64,000 nucleotides of DNA from Polyangium sp. y55x31 (GCF_029946505.1 NZ_JARZHG010000019.1:1-64000); one strand, 5' to 3'. Positions 18,041 to 26,589 are shown, counted from the stretch's first letter. Notes: generated by a model not told the origin, from the sequence alone. Numbers and translations: made by a program.

Positions 18041-19432
18041 TTACGGGGTCAAACCGCGGAGGACGTGCGTCGCGAGCGCCTCGCCGAGCTCCCGGTAGCC
18101 CCGCTGCGTCAGGTGCACGCCGTCGCTCGCCGCGCGCGCGGGCGACTCCGCGGCCCACGCCTTGATCGAGCCCTCGCCGCCCATGACGGCGTACGTGTCC
18201 CAGAAGCTGCACCCGGCCTGCCGCGCGCCCTCGCGGATCGCGTCGCGAACGAGCGGCGTGCGCGCGCGCGTGTCCGCGCGATCCGTCGGCGCGAGCGCGA
18301 GGCAGTCCGTGTCGGGCGCGAAGCGGCGGATGCGCTCCACGAGCCGCACGAGCCTTTGCGTGTACTTCACCGGATCCACGGCCACGTCGCCCGCCTCGTT
18401 CGTCCCGTACTCCAGCACCACGAGCGACGGCTTTCGCCGGGCGAGCTCGACCCCGAAGCTCGCCTCATCCCACGCGAGGGGCGTCCCGAACCGCGCCCCG
18501 TTGATCCCCAGCGTGTCGAGCACGACCCCTGGCCGCTCGGTTGGATCCGTCTCGATCACCACCCCGCAGAGCTCGGGGTTGCCGCGCGTGGGCGTCACCT
18601 GCAACGTCTCGCGCCCTTCGCTCACGAGCAAGAGGTGCCTGAGATCGCCCGGCGGCTCGGTCACGGTCGCGCGGATCTTCGTCTTCGGCCCGCTCCCGAG
18701 CGAGACCTCGAGCTCGTCGTCGGCCGAGCGCAGCCGGTAGCACACGTCCCACGAGAGCCGGCTCGTCAGGCCTTCGTCCGTCACGTTCACGCGCGCGCGG
18801 CCGCTGCCGGCCGGGCCCGTCGTCACGAGGCCGCCGAGCCCGAACACGCCGTCGCCCGTTCGTGACGACGTGGCCGGCGCCTTCGGCCGGATCGTCCACT
18901 TCTCGTCGGTCGAGAGCCGCACGCCGTCGTGCCTGTACTGCTTCCAGCCGACGTGCACGAACCCCGGCCCGGCCTTGCCGAACCGCTTCTGCAACACGTC
19001 GCGCATCGCCCCGGTCCAGAAGTCCGCCTGCCCGTGCGAATCGCCGAGCCAGAGGATTCGCACGTGCGCCTTGCGACCGCCGCGGCCGAGCTCCCGCAGC
19101 GCCGCTTGGAACCGCGCGAGCTCGGGCTCGCCCGCGGGGAGCGCAGGCGCCGGGGCCACGGACGCCGCGCCTTCCGGGATCGACGTCTCGATCGGCGCGG
19201 CGGCGCTCGCCGAGACAGGAGGCGCGGGCACGTCGGCGGATGCAGACGCAGACGCGACGGGACGCGACGGGACAGGCCCCGCGTCGGCCGGCAGCCGATG
19301 TTCTCCGCCGCAGGCCGCGGCGAGGGTGATCACGGCGAAAGCCCAGAAACCCTCAGGCGAACGGATCGTACACCTCCGCTTCTCCCCCGGGAGACGACGA
19401 CGGCGGCCGCGGCGCGCGCCTGGCGCTGACAT
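18041..19432 (-). CDS. SGNH/GDSL-family hydrolase lipoprotein
   Basis: 463 residues if begun at the ATG at 19432, overlapping the upstream SDR gene by 80 nt. A later GTG near 19330 would leave too short a signal sequence. A hydrophobic segment and lipobox LAAAC (Cys41) predict an outer-membrane lipoprotein. Block I GDSH (130-133), the central GIN and YGTNEA, and the late DGVHLT (catalytic Asp/His) identify an SGNH hydrolase. These usually act on acyl or acetyl esters of lipids, peptidoglycan or polysaccharide. The substrate is not evident. Confidence 0.85.
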   Translation of the reverse strand: MSAPGARRGRRRRLPGEKRRCTIRSPEGFWAFAVITLAAACGGEHRLPADAGPVPSRPVASASASADVPAPPVSASAAAPIETSIPEGAASVAPAPALPAGEPELARFQAALRELGRGGRKAHVRILWLGDSHGQADFWTGAMRDVLQKRFGKAGPGFVHVGWKQYRHDGVRLSTDEKWTIRPKAPATSSRTGDGVFGLGGLVTTGPAGSGRARVNVTDEGLTSRLSWDVCYRLRSADDELEVSLGSGPKTKIRATVTEPPGDLRHLLLVSEGRETLQVTPTRGNPELCGVVIETDPTERPGVVLDTLGINGARFGTPLAWDEASFGVELARRKPSLVVLEYGTNEAGDVAVDPVKYTQRLVRLVERIRRFAPDTDCLALAPTDRADTRARTPLVRDAIREGARQAGCSFWDTYAVMGGEGSIKAWAAESPARAASDGVHLTQRGYRELGEALATHVLRGLTP

Positions 19433-20486
19433 GCTCCTCCACCTCGCGCACGAGCTCCTCGGCGTAGGCCTCGAACGGCGCGCACGTGACCCCCGTCCCT
19501 GCGAGCGCGCTCGTCGCGGCGCGCGCGTCGTACCGCACGCCCCGCGCGATCTGCTCCAGGAACGCCTTGGGGCTGCGCACGAAGCGCTCGATCCCCGGCG
19601 TACGCAAGATCATCGCCGCCGCGCTCGCCGGCACCTGCCGGAGCGTGCTCCCGCGCGCGGCGCGCGCGAGCACCTCGAAAAACCTCCGCGCCGAGATCGG
19701 ATGTGGATCCACGAGGTGGAACGTCTTGCCGCGCGCCTCCCGCATCCGCCCGAGCGCGCACGACGCGCGGACCACGTAGTCCATCGACACCACGTGCATC
19801 GGCGCCTCGCCTCGTTGCGGCAACGGCAGCGGGATCTCCGCCGGCGTCGTCAGCGCGAGCAGCGCCGCGAGGTGCAGCGCATCGAGCCGCTCCCCCGGCC
19901 CCGACGCGCCGACCACCGCCCCGGGCCGCACGATCACGATCGGCACGTGCTTCCCTGCGCGACGCGCGAGCGCCTCGGCCCGCATCCGCGCCCGCGCGGC
20001 CTCGTCGTGGAACTCCTGCCCGGCTTCCAGATCCTCCTCGTACACCACGCCCGTCCGGTCACCCGACACGGCCGCCGTCGAGTGCACGACCAGGGCTTCG
20101 AGCGAGCTCGACGCCCGCGCGAGCTCCAGGATCTCCGCCGTCGTCGCCACGTTCGCTCGCGCCGCGGTCGCCTCGTCCATCCCCACCCACGCCGCGTGCG
20201 CCGCGTGGTGGATCCGATCGACCTCCGACACGAGCTGCCGGTACTCCGAGCCCGAAAGACCGAGATCCATCGCTGCCGGATCTCCTTCGAGCACGCTCGT
20301 TCGTGCCGCGGCGGCCTCGCCGAGCGCGACGAGCGCCCGATCGGCCTCGGCCTTCTCCTCGGCGCGCACGACCGCGTACACGAACGCGCGTGTGTTCGTG
20401 GAGAGCACGTGCTCGGTGATCCGCTGCGCGTAGAGCGAAGGGAACCCGTTGATCAGCACGACCTCGTCGTGACCTGGGCGGGGCAC
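19353..20486 (-). CDS. Divergent SDR / NAD-dependent epimerase-like protein
   Basis: 377 residues from a GTG start. The order of segments (N-terminal Rossmann strand, RIHHAAH, VVHSTAAVSGDRTG, VPIVIVRPGAVVG, HVVSMDYVVRA, FHLVDPHP) is that of extended SDRs of the thioester-reductase/male-sterility type. The nucleotide-binding motif is degenerate: INGFPSLYAQ replaces TGxxGxxG. No YxxxK catalytic pair is visible where expected (EFHDEAARARMRAEA). It may bind another ligand or have lost activity. It overlaps the downstream SGNH gene. Confidence 0.8.
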   Translation of the reverse strand: MPRPGHDEVVLINGFPSLYAQRITEHVLSTNTRAFVYAVVRAEEKAEADRALVALGEAAAARTSVLEGDPAAMDLGLSGSEYRQLVSEVDRIHHAAHAAWVGMDEATAARANVATTAEILELARASSSLEALVVHSTAAVSGDRTGVVYEEDLEAGQEFHDEAARARMRAEALARRAGKHVPIVIVRPGAVVGASGPGERLDALHLAALLALTTPAEIPLPLPQRGEAPMHVVSMDYVVRASCALGRMREARGKTFHLVDPHPISARRFFEVLARAARGSTLRQVPASAAAMILRTPGIERFVRSPKAFLEQIARGVRYDARAATSALAGTGVTCAPFEAYAEELVREVEEHVSARRAPRPPSSSPGGEAEVYDPFA

Positions 20487-20564
20487 GTGCCGAGCTTACC
20501 GCATGCGAACCCTGCAGACCGGGGTGAAACGGGCCCGCGATTCGTACTAGCCTTCGGACGTACG

Positions 20565-22406
20565 ATGAGCGCACACGCCCCGCCCCTCCGAGGACGTCCT
20601 CGACGTGCCCTGACCCGCCTCGCCCGCGGCCTCCTCTTCGCCGTCGCCCTCGCGCTCCCCGCGACGCTCGCGGGCTGCAAGGACGAACAGCCCCCGCCGC
20701 CGCAGAAGGTCGCGCCCCTCGAGCCGATCCCTGCGCCGGCGGGCCTGCTCGCCGAGGTCTTCGTCCCGAACCCCGACGAGGCCTGGGCCAAGGCGCGCGC
20801 CGCCGTCGGTGGACCTGCGCTCTTCCTCCCCTCGAACGCGGGCAACCTCGCGGTTACGCTCCTCGGCTTGCCGCTCGCCGTCTCCGCCGAGATCGACGGC
20901 AACCTCCCGCTCGTCGGCGCGCTCGTCGAGCGCACCGGCGGCGGCCGCCCGCGCTCGGCGATGGGCATCCACGTGCGCGACGCCGGCAAGGTCGAGGGCT
21001 TGCTCGTGAAGGGCGAGAACGCGCGCTTCCAGCTCCGCGTGGACGAGAAGACCTCCATCACCCTGATCGAGCCCAAGGACGGCGGCGCTCGCCCGATGGT
21101 GATCGGCCTGCTCGGCAACTACCTCCTCTTCGCGCAGGAGGCCGCGGATCTGCTCGAGGTCGGCCCGTACGTCGTGCGCACCCTGCCCACGGCGAAGATG
21201 CCGAAGGCCGACATCGCCTTCGAGCTCCCGCGCGAGGCGCTCGGCGGCCCGATCGAAAAAGGCCTGCGATCGAGCTGGGAGAGCATCCGCCCCCGCCCGC
21301 GCGCCGGCGCGGCCGCCGAGGGGGACAAGGCGCCCACGTCCGTCCCGAGCCCGCTGAATGGGCTCGTCGACGCCTTGCTCGGCATCCTCGTCGAGCTCGA
21401 CCATGCGCGCGTCACCCTCGATTTCGACGACCGCGCGGCGCACCTGCGCCTCCTCGGCACGCCGCGCGAGGGTTCGGCCGGCGCCGCGAACATCGCCGCG
21501 ATGACCGTCGGCGATCCGCGCCGCTTGCTCGAATTGCCGGCCGACACCGACATCGGGGTCTATCTGCAAGACAGCGCGCAATCACGCGCGACCGACGCCA
21601 AGAAATACGCCGACGCCCTCGCCGCGGCGGTCGGCAAGGACGTCCCCGAGGACGATCGCGCCGCCCTTTCGGCCGCGCTCGTCGCCGTCGCCGAGGGCCG
21701 CGGCGATTCCTTCACGGCCGGCGCCTCGCTCCTCTCCACGGGCCCCGCCATTTATGCGCGCAGCGACGTCGCCGACGGGAGCAAGCTCGACGAGGCCCTC
21801 GGAAACCTCCTCGGCCTCGCCAAGCGGAAGAGCTTCGCCTCGTGGCTCGGCCAGAACGAGATCGAGGTCAGCACCGGAAAAACCGTCCTCGAAAACCTCC
21901 CGGGCGACGTTCGCCGCATCCGCCTGGCGCGCGTGGAGGGCAAGGACGACAAGGGCAAGAAGGACGAAAAGGCGGGCAAGGACCGGAAAGACAAACCCGG
22001 CAAGGACAAGCCCGCCGACAAACCCGCCGTGCCGGAGGGCGTGCCGAGCACGATCGATGTCCTTTACATGCTCGGCAAGGACGGCCTCGTCCTCGCGGCC
22101 GGTTATGACGCCAAGGCTGCGTTCCGGACCATCCTCGAATCGCCGGGCAAGGAAAACCTCTCCGGCCGCGCCGAGGCGAAATCGGCGATCGCGGCCGTCG
22201 GCGACAAGACCGCGTTCGTCGCCTTCGTGGATCCCTTGCGCCTCCTCAATCGTCGCGCCGGCAAGGCCGACGTCGGCCCGAGCGCGCCCGTCGTGTTCTC
22301 CCTCGGAAAGGGTGGGGAAGGGGTCGGGGCGAACGACCCGTGGATGCGCCTCGACGTCGCGAACCTCGCCATTCAGGAGCTCGTCAAGCGCCGCGGCGCA
22401 CTCTAG
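20565..22406 (+). CDS. Large lipoprotein of unknown function
   Basis: 613 residues from ATG at 20565. The frame is open far upstream, but this ATG starts a lipoprotein signal with basic n-region, hydrophobic core and lipobox LAGC (Cys38). The mature protein starts with a Pro-rich linker. It then shows alternating beta/alpha segments with no recognised family, and a Lys/Asp/Pro-rich insert (about 465-485) that looks disordered. Phrases such as VFVPNPDEAWAKARAAVGGPALFLP and TAFVAFVDPLRLL suggest a duplicated fold, as in periplasmic lipoproteins with two related halves. Function unassigned. Confidence 0.85.
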   Translation: MSAHAPPLRGRPRRALTRLARGLLFAVALALPATLAGCKDEQPPPPQKVAPLEPIPAPAGLLAEVFVPNPDEAWAKARAAVGGPALFLPSNAGNLAVTLLGLPLAVSAEIDGNLPLVGALVERTGGGRPRSAMGIHVRDAGKVEGLLVKGENARFQLRVDEKTSITLIEPKDGGARPMVIGLLGNYLLFAQEAADLLEVGPYVVRTLPTAKMPKADIAFELPREALGGPIEKGLRSSWESIRPRPRAGAAAEGDKAPTSVPSPLNGLVDALLGILVELDHARVTLDFDDRAAHLRLLGTPREGSAGAANIAAMTVGDPRRLLELPADTDIGVYLQDSAQSRATDAKKYADALAAAVGKDVPEDDRAALSAALVAVAEGRGDSFTAGASLLSTGPAIYARSDVADGSKLDEALGNLLGLAKRKSFASWLGQNEIEVSTGKTVLENLPGDVRRIRLARVEGKDDKGKKDEKAGKDRKDKPGKDKPADKPAVPEGVPSTIDVLYMLGKDGLVLAAGYDAKAAFRTILESPGKENLSGRAEAKSAIAAVGDKTAFVAFVDPLRLLNRRAGKADVGPSAPVVFSLGKGGEGVGANDPWMRLDVANLAIQELVKRRGAL

Positions 22407-22412
22407 TCCCGA

Positions 22413-22493
22413 GGGGGACGCCTCGCGTCCCCCGCTCGTCCGGGCAAAGCCCGGCCGATTCACCCCCTGGAGGCGAAATCGCGGCGCGATTTC
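22413..22493. repeat. Three consecutive hairpins between convergent genes
   Basis: Hairpins: GGGGGACGC/GCGTCCCCC (22413-22433, loop CTC), CCGGGC/GCCCGG (22440-22454) and GAAATCGC/GCGATTTC (22475-22493, loop GGC). The third resembles the triloop hairpin of the mosaic repeat family with a shorter stem. The set lies between two converging genes and could end transcription both ways, though no T-run follows. Confidence 0.7.
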
Positions 22494-22511
22494 GCTGCGC
22501 TTTCCCGCCCA

Positions 22512-23630
22512 TCAACGCGGCGACGCCGACGCCTCGCGCTCCTTCGCGTTCCGCACGCACCGAAACCCGAGCCCCGGCACCTTGTACGACACGATCGCCC
22601 CGCCCCGGAAGGCCGCGAGGATCCCGCGCCCGCTCCGGTTCCAGCCGCCGCCGCGCACCACGTAGTTCCCGATGGAAGGCCGCAGGTGCACCGGATCGAC
22701 CTCGTCCTTGCCCGAATACGGCACGTAACTATCGAGCACCCACTCCCACACGTTCCCGGCCAGATCGTGGATCGGCCCCGACGGCCAGATACGATCGCCT
22801 TTGCGGTGCGTCCCGACCTTCGAAGGCCCGCCGCCGTGGCAGCCACTGTCGCCGCCCGGCGAGATCAGGATCGCCTGCGTGAAATCGGCGTGCTCGCACG
22901 TCGGCTCCTCCTCGCCCCAGGGCCACGACCGGCCATCGCCCCCCGTCGCCGCCCACTCCCATTGCGCCTCGGTTGGCAGCGATTTGCCGTACTGCTCGCA
23001 ATAATACTTCGACATCGGATAATCGACGAGGTTCACCGGGTAATCCGGCTTGTCGGGGTACGTGACCCACCGATCGGTCCGCTGAGGCGCCTTGCAGCCC
23101 TTCTCCTGCACGCACTTCTTCATGGCGCCCGCCGTCACCTCGGTCTGGTCCATGCAGAAGGGCTTCGTCAGCACCACCTTGTGCGGCAGGTCCGCGCGTC
23201 CCTTGCCGTGATTGCCCGATTTGCGGTTGCCAAACCCGAACGCCGACAGGTTCTTGCCCATCTTGAACCCCGCAGGCCCCGTCGCCGGCACGTACACCTC
23301 ACCCTCGGGGCAAGCCGGCGCGCACGCGCCCGCCTCGCAACGCTCGATGTCGAGGCACGTCTTCACCGCCTCCGGCGCGCGTCCCGTCCCTGCACAACGC
23401 ACCACGCTCTCACCGTCGCAGGCGAGCGCGCCCTCCGCTTTCCCCGCGCAAGGCCCCGTCTCTTCGGCCGCCGCCGTCGTCGCCGTCGCGGCATCCGGCA
23501 CGCCGCCGCCGTCGATCGCCGGGGGCGTCGCGCCCGCGTCGTCCGAGCCACTTCCGCCGCTCGGTTGCTTGGCGCAACCGACGAGGACGGCGAGGGAGGG
23601 CAGCCAGAGGGCAATGCGCCGGCGAATCAC
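22512..23630 (-). CDS. SUMF1/FGE-domain lipoprotein
   Basis: 372 residues from GTG at 23630; an ATG at 23660 is an alternative adding ten residues. The signal sequence ends in lipobox LVGC. After a Gly/Ala/Thr-rich linker a small Cys-rich segment (about eight Cys, residues 75-125) precedes a formylglycine-generating-enzyme-type domain: FCMDQTEVT, LPTEAQWEWAATGG, DLAGNVWEWV, VVRGGGW and GFRCV are its hallmarks. In bacteria such domains are often not sulfatase-modifying enzymes, and only one of the two catalytic Cys positions is evident (GFRC). Enzyme activity is therefore doubtful. Confidence 0.88.
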   Translation of the reverse strand: MIRRRIALWLPSLAVLVGCAKQPSGGSGSDDAGATPPAIDGGGVPDAATATTAAAEETGPCAGKAEGALACDGESVVRCAGTGRAPEAVKTCLDIERCEAGACAPACPEGEVYVPATGPAGFKMGKNLSAFGFGNRKSGNHGKGRADLPHKVVLTKPFCMDQTEVTAGAMKKCVQEKGCKAPQRTDRWVTYPDKPDYPVNLVDYPMSKYYCEQYGKSLPTEAQWEWAATGGDGRSWPWGEEEPTCEHADFTQAILISPGGDSGCHGGGPSKVGTHRKGDRIWPSGPIHDLAGNVWEWVLDSYVPYSGKDEVDPVHLRPSIGNYVVRGGGWNRSGRGILAAFRGGAIVSYKVPGLGFRCVRNAKEREASASPR

Positions 23631-23735
23631 GCGGCGGAAGGTACCCGCTCGCCCGGGCATGGCAAAGGTTCCGCGTAGGCTCCCGCGCACTACGGTGACG
23701 GCGGAATGGCCGCCGTCCCCACTCCCCAGCTCCCC

Positions 23736-23933
23736 GCGGTGATCCCCCGCCTCCGACACGTGGATCCCCGTATCCGACTTCACATTCCCCCCCTCGGCGG
23801 AGGTGATCCCCCTGCTCCGGGAAGTGATCCCCCCGCTCCGGAAGGTGATCCCCCGTATCCGAGCCTACGTTCCCCTGCTCCGGGAGGTGATCCCCCGCGG
23901 GGGATCACCTCCCGGAGCAGGGGGATCCTGTTT
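23736..23933. repeat. 21-bp periodic array ending in a perfect palindrome
   Basis: Eight degenerate units of the type GTGATCCCCC-N-CTCCGGNA. Their ATCCCC cores lie at about 23742, 23764, 23785, 23806, 23827, 23848, 23869 and 23890, so the period is 21 bp, two helical turns. The last two units are mirrored exactly, forming a 52-bp perfect palindrome (23872-23923). It sits between the divergent SUMF1-type and htrA genes, about 200 bp from the htrA start. It could be a protein-binding array, a supercoiling-sensitive element or a decayed repeat. Confidence 0.8.
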
Positions 23934-24121
23934 CGGCGGCCGGGGCCGAGCGATCGTCGTCGAGAGGGAATGTGGATCACCCCGGACGAGCGCACGTCCG
24001 AGAGCCGCGCGTCCATTGACAGGTTCCGGATCGAAACCAACGTTCGCCCCGCGCCAAACGTCGAGTCGATTCGCTCCCTCCCGGAGGTCGAGTGAGTTTG
24101 CGCTCCCATGTGAGGTGTACG
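23934..24121 (+). other. htrA upstream region
   Basis: 188 bp without a convincing gene. TTGACA at 24016-24021 could be a -35 element, but no good -10 follows at 16-18 bp. A GGATCACCCCGGA segment near 23974 is a weak further copy of the array unit. Confidence 0.35.
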
Positions 24122-25585
24122 ATGAACGTTCGCAGGCTCTCGAAGCTCGGCGCCACTGCGCTCTTGATCCTCGCGGCCGGCTGCCAGCGCTCCCCCGAAG
24201 CCCAGGCCGTCACCCGTGAGACCACGGCCGCGGGCGCCACGGCCGCTCCTTCTTCCACCCCGCCCGTGCTCTCCGGCACGCCCGACGTCGCCGCCCTCGT
24301 CGCGCGCGTACAGCCCTCGGTCGTCAACATCACGAGCGAGCACGAGGTCGAGGTCCCGCGCGACATGCCAGGTGATCCATTCGGCGGCGACAGCCCGTTC
24401 GGCTGGTTCTTCGGTCCAAACCGCCATGGCCGTCGCCCGCCCGTCGAGCCCTTCGAGCGCGGGAGAAAGCAGCAGGCGCTCGGCTCCGGCATCCTGATCG
24501 ACGCAGCAGGGCACGTCGTGACGAATGCACACGTCGTCGAGGACGCCGACGTGGTGCGCGTGAAGCTGGCGGACGATCGCGAATTCAAGGCAAAGGTGAA
24601 GGGGCGTGATCCTCAGCTCGATCTCGCCGTGCTCGAGCTCGAAGGGGCGAAGGACCTGCCGGCCGCGACGCTCGGGTCGAGCGCAGCGCTGCGCGTGGGC
24701 GAGTACGTCATTGCGATCGGAAACCCCTTCGGCCTCGGCCACACGGTGACGATGGGCATCGTCAGCGCCAAGAGCCGCACGATCGGCGCCGGCCCCTACG
24801 ACGATTTCATCCAGACCGACGCGTCTATCAACCCGGGCAACAGCGGAGGCCCGCTGTTCAACCTGCGCGGCGAGGTCGTCGGGATCAACACAGCCATCAA
24901 CCCGAACGGCAAGGGCATCGGCTTCGCCATTCCAATCGACGACGTGAAGGACGTGCTCCCACAGCTCCTCGGCACGGGCCACGTCGCGCGCGGCCGCCTC
25001 GGCGTCGTGATCCAGCCAGTCGACGCAGGGCTCGCGAAGGCATTTGGCCTCGATCGTCCGCGCGGCGCGCTCATCGCCGAGGTCGAGCCCGACGGGCCAG
25101 CGCAGAAGGCAGGCCTTCAGAGTGGCGACGTGATCGTCGAGGTCGACGGCACCGAAGTGCAAAACGCACACGATTTGCCGCGCATGGTCGCACGTCACGC
25201 GCCAGGCTCGAAGGTGAAGGTAAAGGTCCTGCGCAAGGGCGAGACCAAGACGTTCGAGGCCACGCTCGCAGCGCTCGCAGATGAACAAGGCAAGGGCGCA
25301 GCACCCAGCGGGCCGAGCGTCGACAGCTCGGGCCTCGGCGCCGAGCTCATGGACGCGCCCGACGGAGGCGGCGCCGTCGTGCGGCGCGTGCGTCCAGGCA
25401 GCGCAGCGGACGAGGCACTCGCGCCCGGCGACGTGATCGTCGAGGTGGATCGAGCGCCGGTCAAAAACGCGGCAGAGGCGTCAGAGCAGATCGGCCGCGC
25501 GCTGAAGAAAGGGCCGGCGCTCCTCCGGATCGAGCGCGACGGGCGAGGCCTTTACGTGGTCATCGAGTCCACGTCTCCGCGGTAA
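24122..25585 (+). CDS. HtrA/DegP-family serine protease, lipoprotein
   Basis: 487 residues. The start ATG at 24122 gives a lipoprotein signal (LILAAGC, Cys21), unusual because classic DegP is soluble in the periplasm. The trypsin-like domain has His137 (TNAHVV), Asp167 (LDLAVLEL) and Ser241 (NPGNSGGP), so it should be active. Two PDZ domains follow: one with RGALIAEVEPDGPAQKAGLQSGDVI (about 320-395), one shorter with VVRRVRPGSAADEALAPGDVIVEVD (about 415-485). It should degrade or chaperone misfolded envelope proteins from the membrane. A palindromic array lies upstream. Confidence 0.95.
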   Translation: MNVRRLSKLGATALLILAAGCQRSPEAQAVTRETTAAGATAAPSSTPPVLSGTPDVAALVARVQPSVVNITSEHEVEVPRDMPGDPFGGDSPFGWFFGPNRHGRRPPVEPFERGRKQQALGSGILIDAAGHVVTNAHVVEDADVVRVKLADDREFKAKVKGRDPQLDLAVLELEGAKDLPAATLGSSAALRVGEYVIAIGNPFGLGHTVTMGIVSAKSRTIGAGPYDDFIQTDASINPGNSGGPLFNLRGEVVGINTAINPNGKGIGFAIPIDDVKDVLPQLLGTGHVARGRLGVVIQPVDAGLAKAFGLDRPRGALIAEVEPDGPAQKAGLQSGDVIVEVDGTEVQNAHDLPRMVARHAPGSKVKVKVLRKGETKTFEATLAALADEQGKGAAPSGPSVDSSGLGAELMDAPDGGGAVVRRVRPGSAADEALAPGDVIVEVDRAPVKNAAEASEQIGRALKKGPALLRIERDGRGLYVVIESTSPR

Positions 25586-25612
25586 AGGCCTCGCGTGGTG
25601 GGTGTTCTGGGG

Positions 25613-25722
25613 GCGCTGCGCCGGGGCGCTGCCCCGGGCCCCGCGGGGGCTGTCCGCCCCTCGACCCGGACCAGGCACGGCCTGGACCGGGGGCGGAAGA
25701 ACTGCGCTCCGCGCAGTTCTTC
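25613..25722 (-). repeat. Mosaic palindromic repeat, copy 5
   Basis: Left half of a second composite between convergent genes (htrA and nth). Modules match copy 3 in order: ggggcgctgccccg, gggggctgtccgcccc, ccaggcacggcctgg, then a hairpin (25696-25722) with 12-bp stem GAAGAACTGCGC and loop TCC. The outer stem again differs from the other copies while pairing perfectly. Confidence 0.85.
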
Positions 25723-25824
25723 CGACGGGCCGGTGGCAAGACCTTGGAGGTGGGTTTCGAGCTGAACCGTCAGCTCTGCGGTCTTGACCGGCCAGCCCGT
25801 CGCCGGTCTTGACCTGGCCTGTTC
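25723..25824. other. Spacer between repeat copies 5 and 6
   Basis: 102 bp that begins GACGGGCCGGTGGCAAGACC, as in the 16.6-kb composite, then diverges. It contains two partly complementary stretches built on GGTCTTGACC and GGCAAGACC, which could extend the cruciform. No gene is visible. Confidence 0.6.
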
Positions 25825-25935
25825 GATGAACTGCGCATCGCGCAGTTCATCGACCCCGAGTCCAGCGCTTGCGCTGGTCCGGGTCCAGGGGCGGACAGCC
25901 CCTGGTGGGGCCTGGGGCAACGCCCCAGCGAAACG
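25825..25935 (+). repeat. Mosaic palindromic repeat, copy 6
   Basis: Right half, inverted relative to copy 5. Hairpin 25825-25851 has a 12-bp stem GATGAACTGCGC with ATC loop. It is followed by ccagcgcttgcgctgg and gtccaggggcggacagcccctgg as in copy 4, and ends with GGGGCaacGCCCC 15 bp before the nth stop. Confidence 0.85.
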
Positions 25936-25950
25936 GCTCGACGCGAAACC

Positions 25951-26589
25951 TCACACGTTTTTCCTCGGGCACACGTCCGAGAACATGCAATCGCCGCATT
26001 GGGGGGCCTTCGCCGTGCATGTGTACCGCCCGTGCAGCACCATCGCCGGGCCGAATTTCGTCCAGCGCTCCTCGGGCACCATGTTCATCAGATCGCGCTC
26101 GATGGCCTCGGGTTTTTCCTGGGTCGTCAGGCCCATTCGCTGGCTCACCCGCGCCACGTGCGTGTCCACGATGATGCCCGACGGGATGTCCCATGCATTG
26201 TTCAGCACCACGTTCGCCGTCTTCCGCGCGACTCCGCGCAGCGCCGTGAGCTCTTCCATCGTCTGCGGCACCTCGCCCCCGTGCCGCTCGACGAGCGCGC
26301 GACACGTCTCCTGAACGGCCTTCGCTTTCTGCCGATAAGCGCCGGTCGGCTGCAGGATCTGCTCGAGCTCCTCCGTGTTCGCCTCGGCATATTCCTTGGC
26401 CGTGCGGTATTTCGGGAAGAGCGTCTTCGTCACCTTGTTGACTCGCACGTCGGTGCATTGCGCGGCGAGGATGGTGGCGATCAGGAGTTCCAGCGGCGTC
26501 GTCCAGTCGAGCTCGTAACGAGCGTCCGGGAACTTCTTCTGGAGCCGCTCGAGGACCGTCGACATCGAGACTTCGCCAGACCTTGCCAT
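25951..26589 (-). CDS. nth: Endonuclease III
   Basis: 212 residues, normal length. A bifunctional DNA glycosylase/AP lyase that removes oxidised pyrimidines in base excision repair. The helix-hairpin-helix LRGVARKTANVVL holds the catalytic Lys123, and Asp142 is in VDTHVARV. The [4Fe-4S] site is the classic C-X6-C-X2-C-X5-C: Cys191, 198, 201 and 207. All key residues are intact. It is followed on the strand by repeat copy 6, not by a partner gene. Confidence 0.96.
   Translation of the reverse strand: MARSGEVSMSTVLERLQKKFPDARYELDWTTPLELLIATILAAQCTDVRVNKVTKTLFPKYRTAKEYAEANTEELEQILQPTGAYRQKAKAVQETCRALVERHGGEVPQTMEELTALRGVARKTANVVLNNAWDIPSGIIVDTHVARVSQRMGLTTQEKPEAIERDLMNMVPEERWTKFGPAMVLHGRYTCTAKAPQCGDCMFSDVCPRKNV

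Noticed and set aside
22512-23630. SUMF1-type gene considered as a true sulfatase-activating enzyme
   Set aside because: No sulfatase gene is nearby, the protein is a lipoprotein with an extra Cys-rich segment, and the catalytic Cys pair is not evident.
23803-24219. Plus-strand frame through the 21-bp array giving repeated VIPLLRE-type heptapeptides
   Set aside because: Units are 21 bp so any open frame repeats. The frame has no ribosome site and runs out of phase into htrA, so the array is treated as DNA structure.
23780-25288. 502-codon minus-strand opening through the htrA gene and array
   Set aside because: Antisense to HtrA, which has a full catalytic triad and PDZ domains; the translation is Arg/Asp/Leu-rich with no domain.
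8470-25935. Dispersed palindromes considered as a CRISPR array
   Set aside because: Units are kilobases apart, differ in sequence, are inverted relative to each other, and there are no regular spacers or cas genes.
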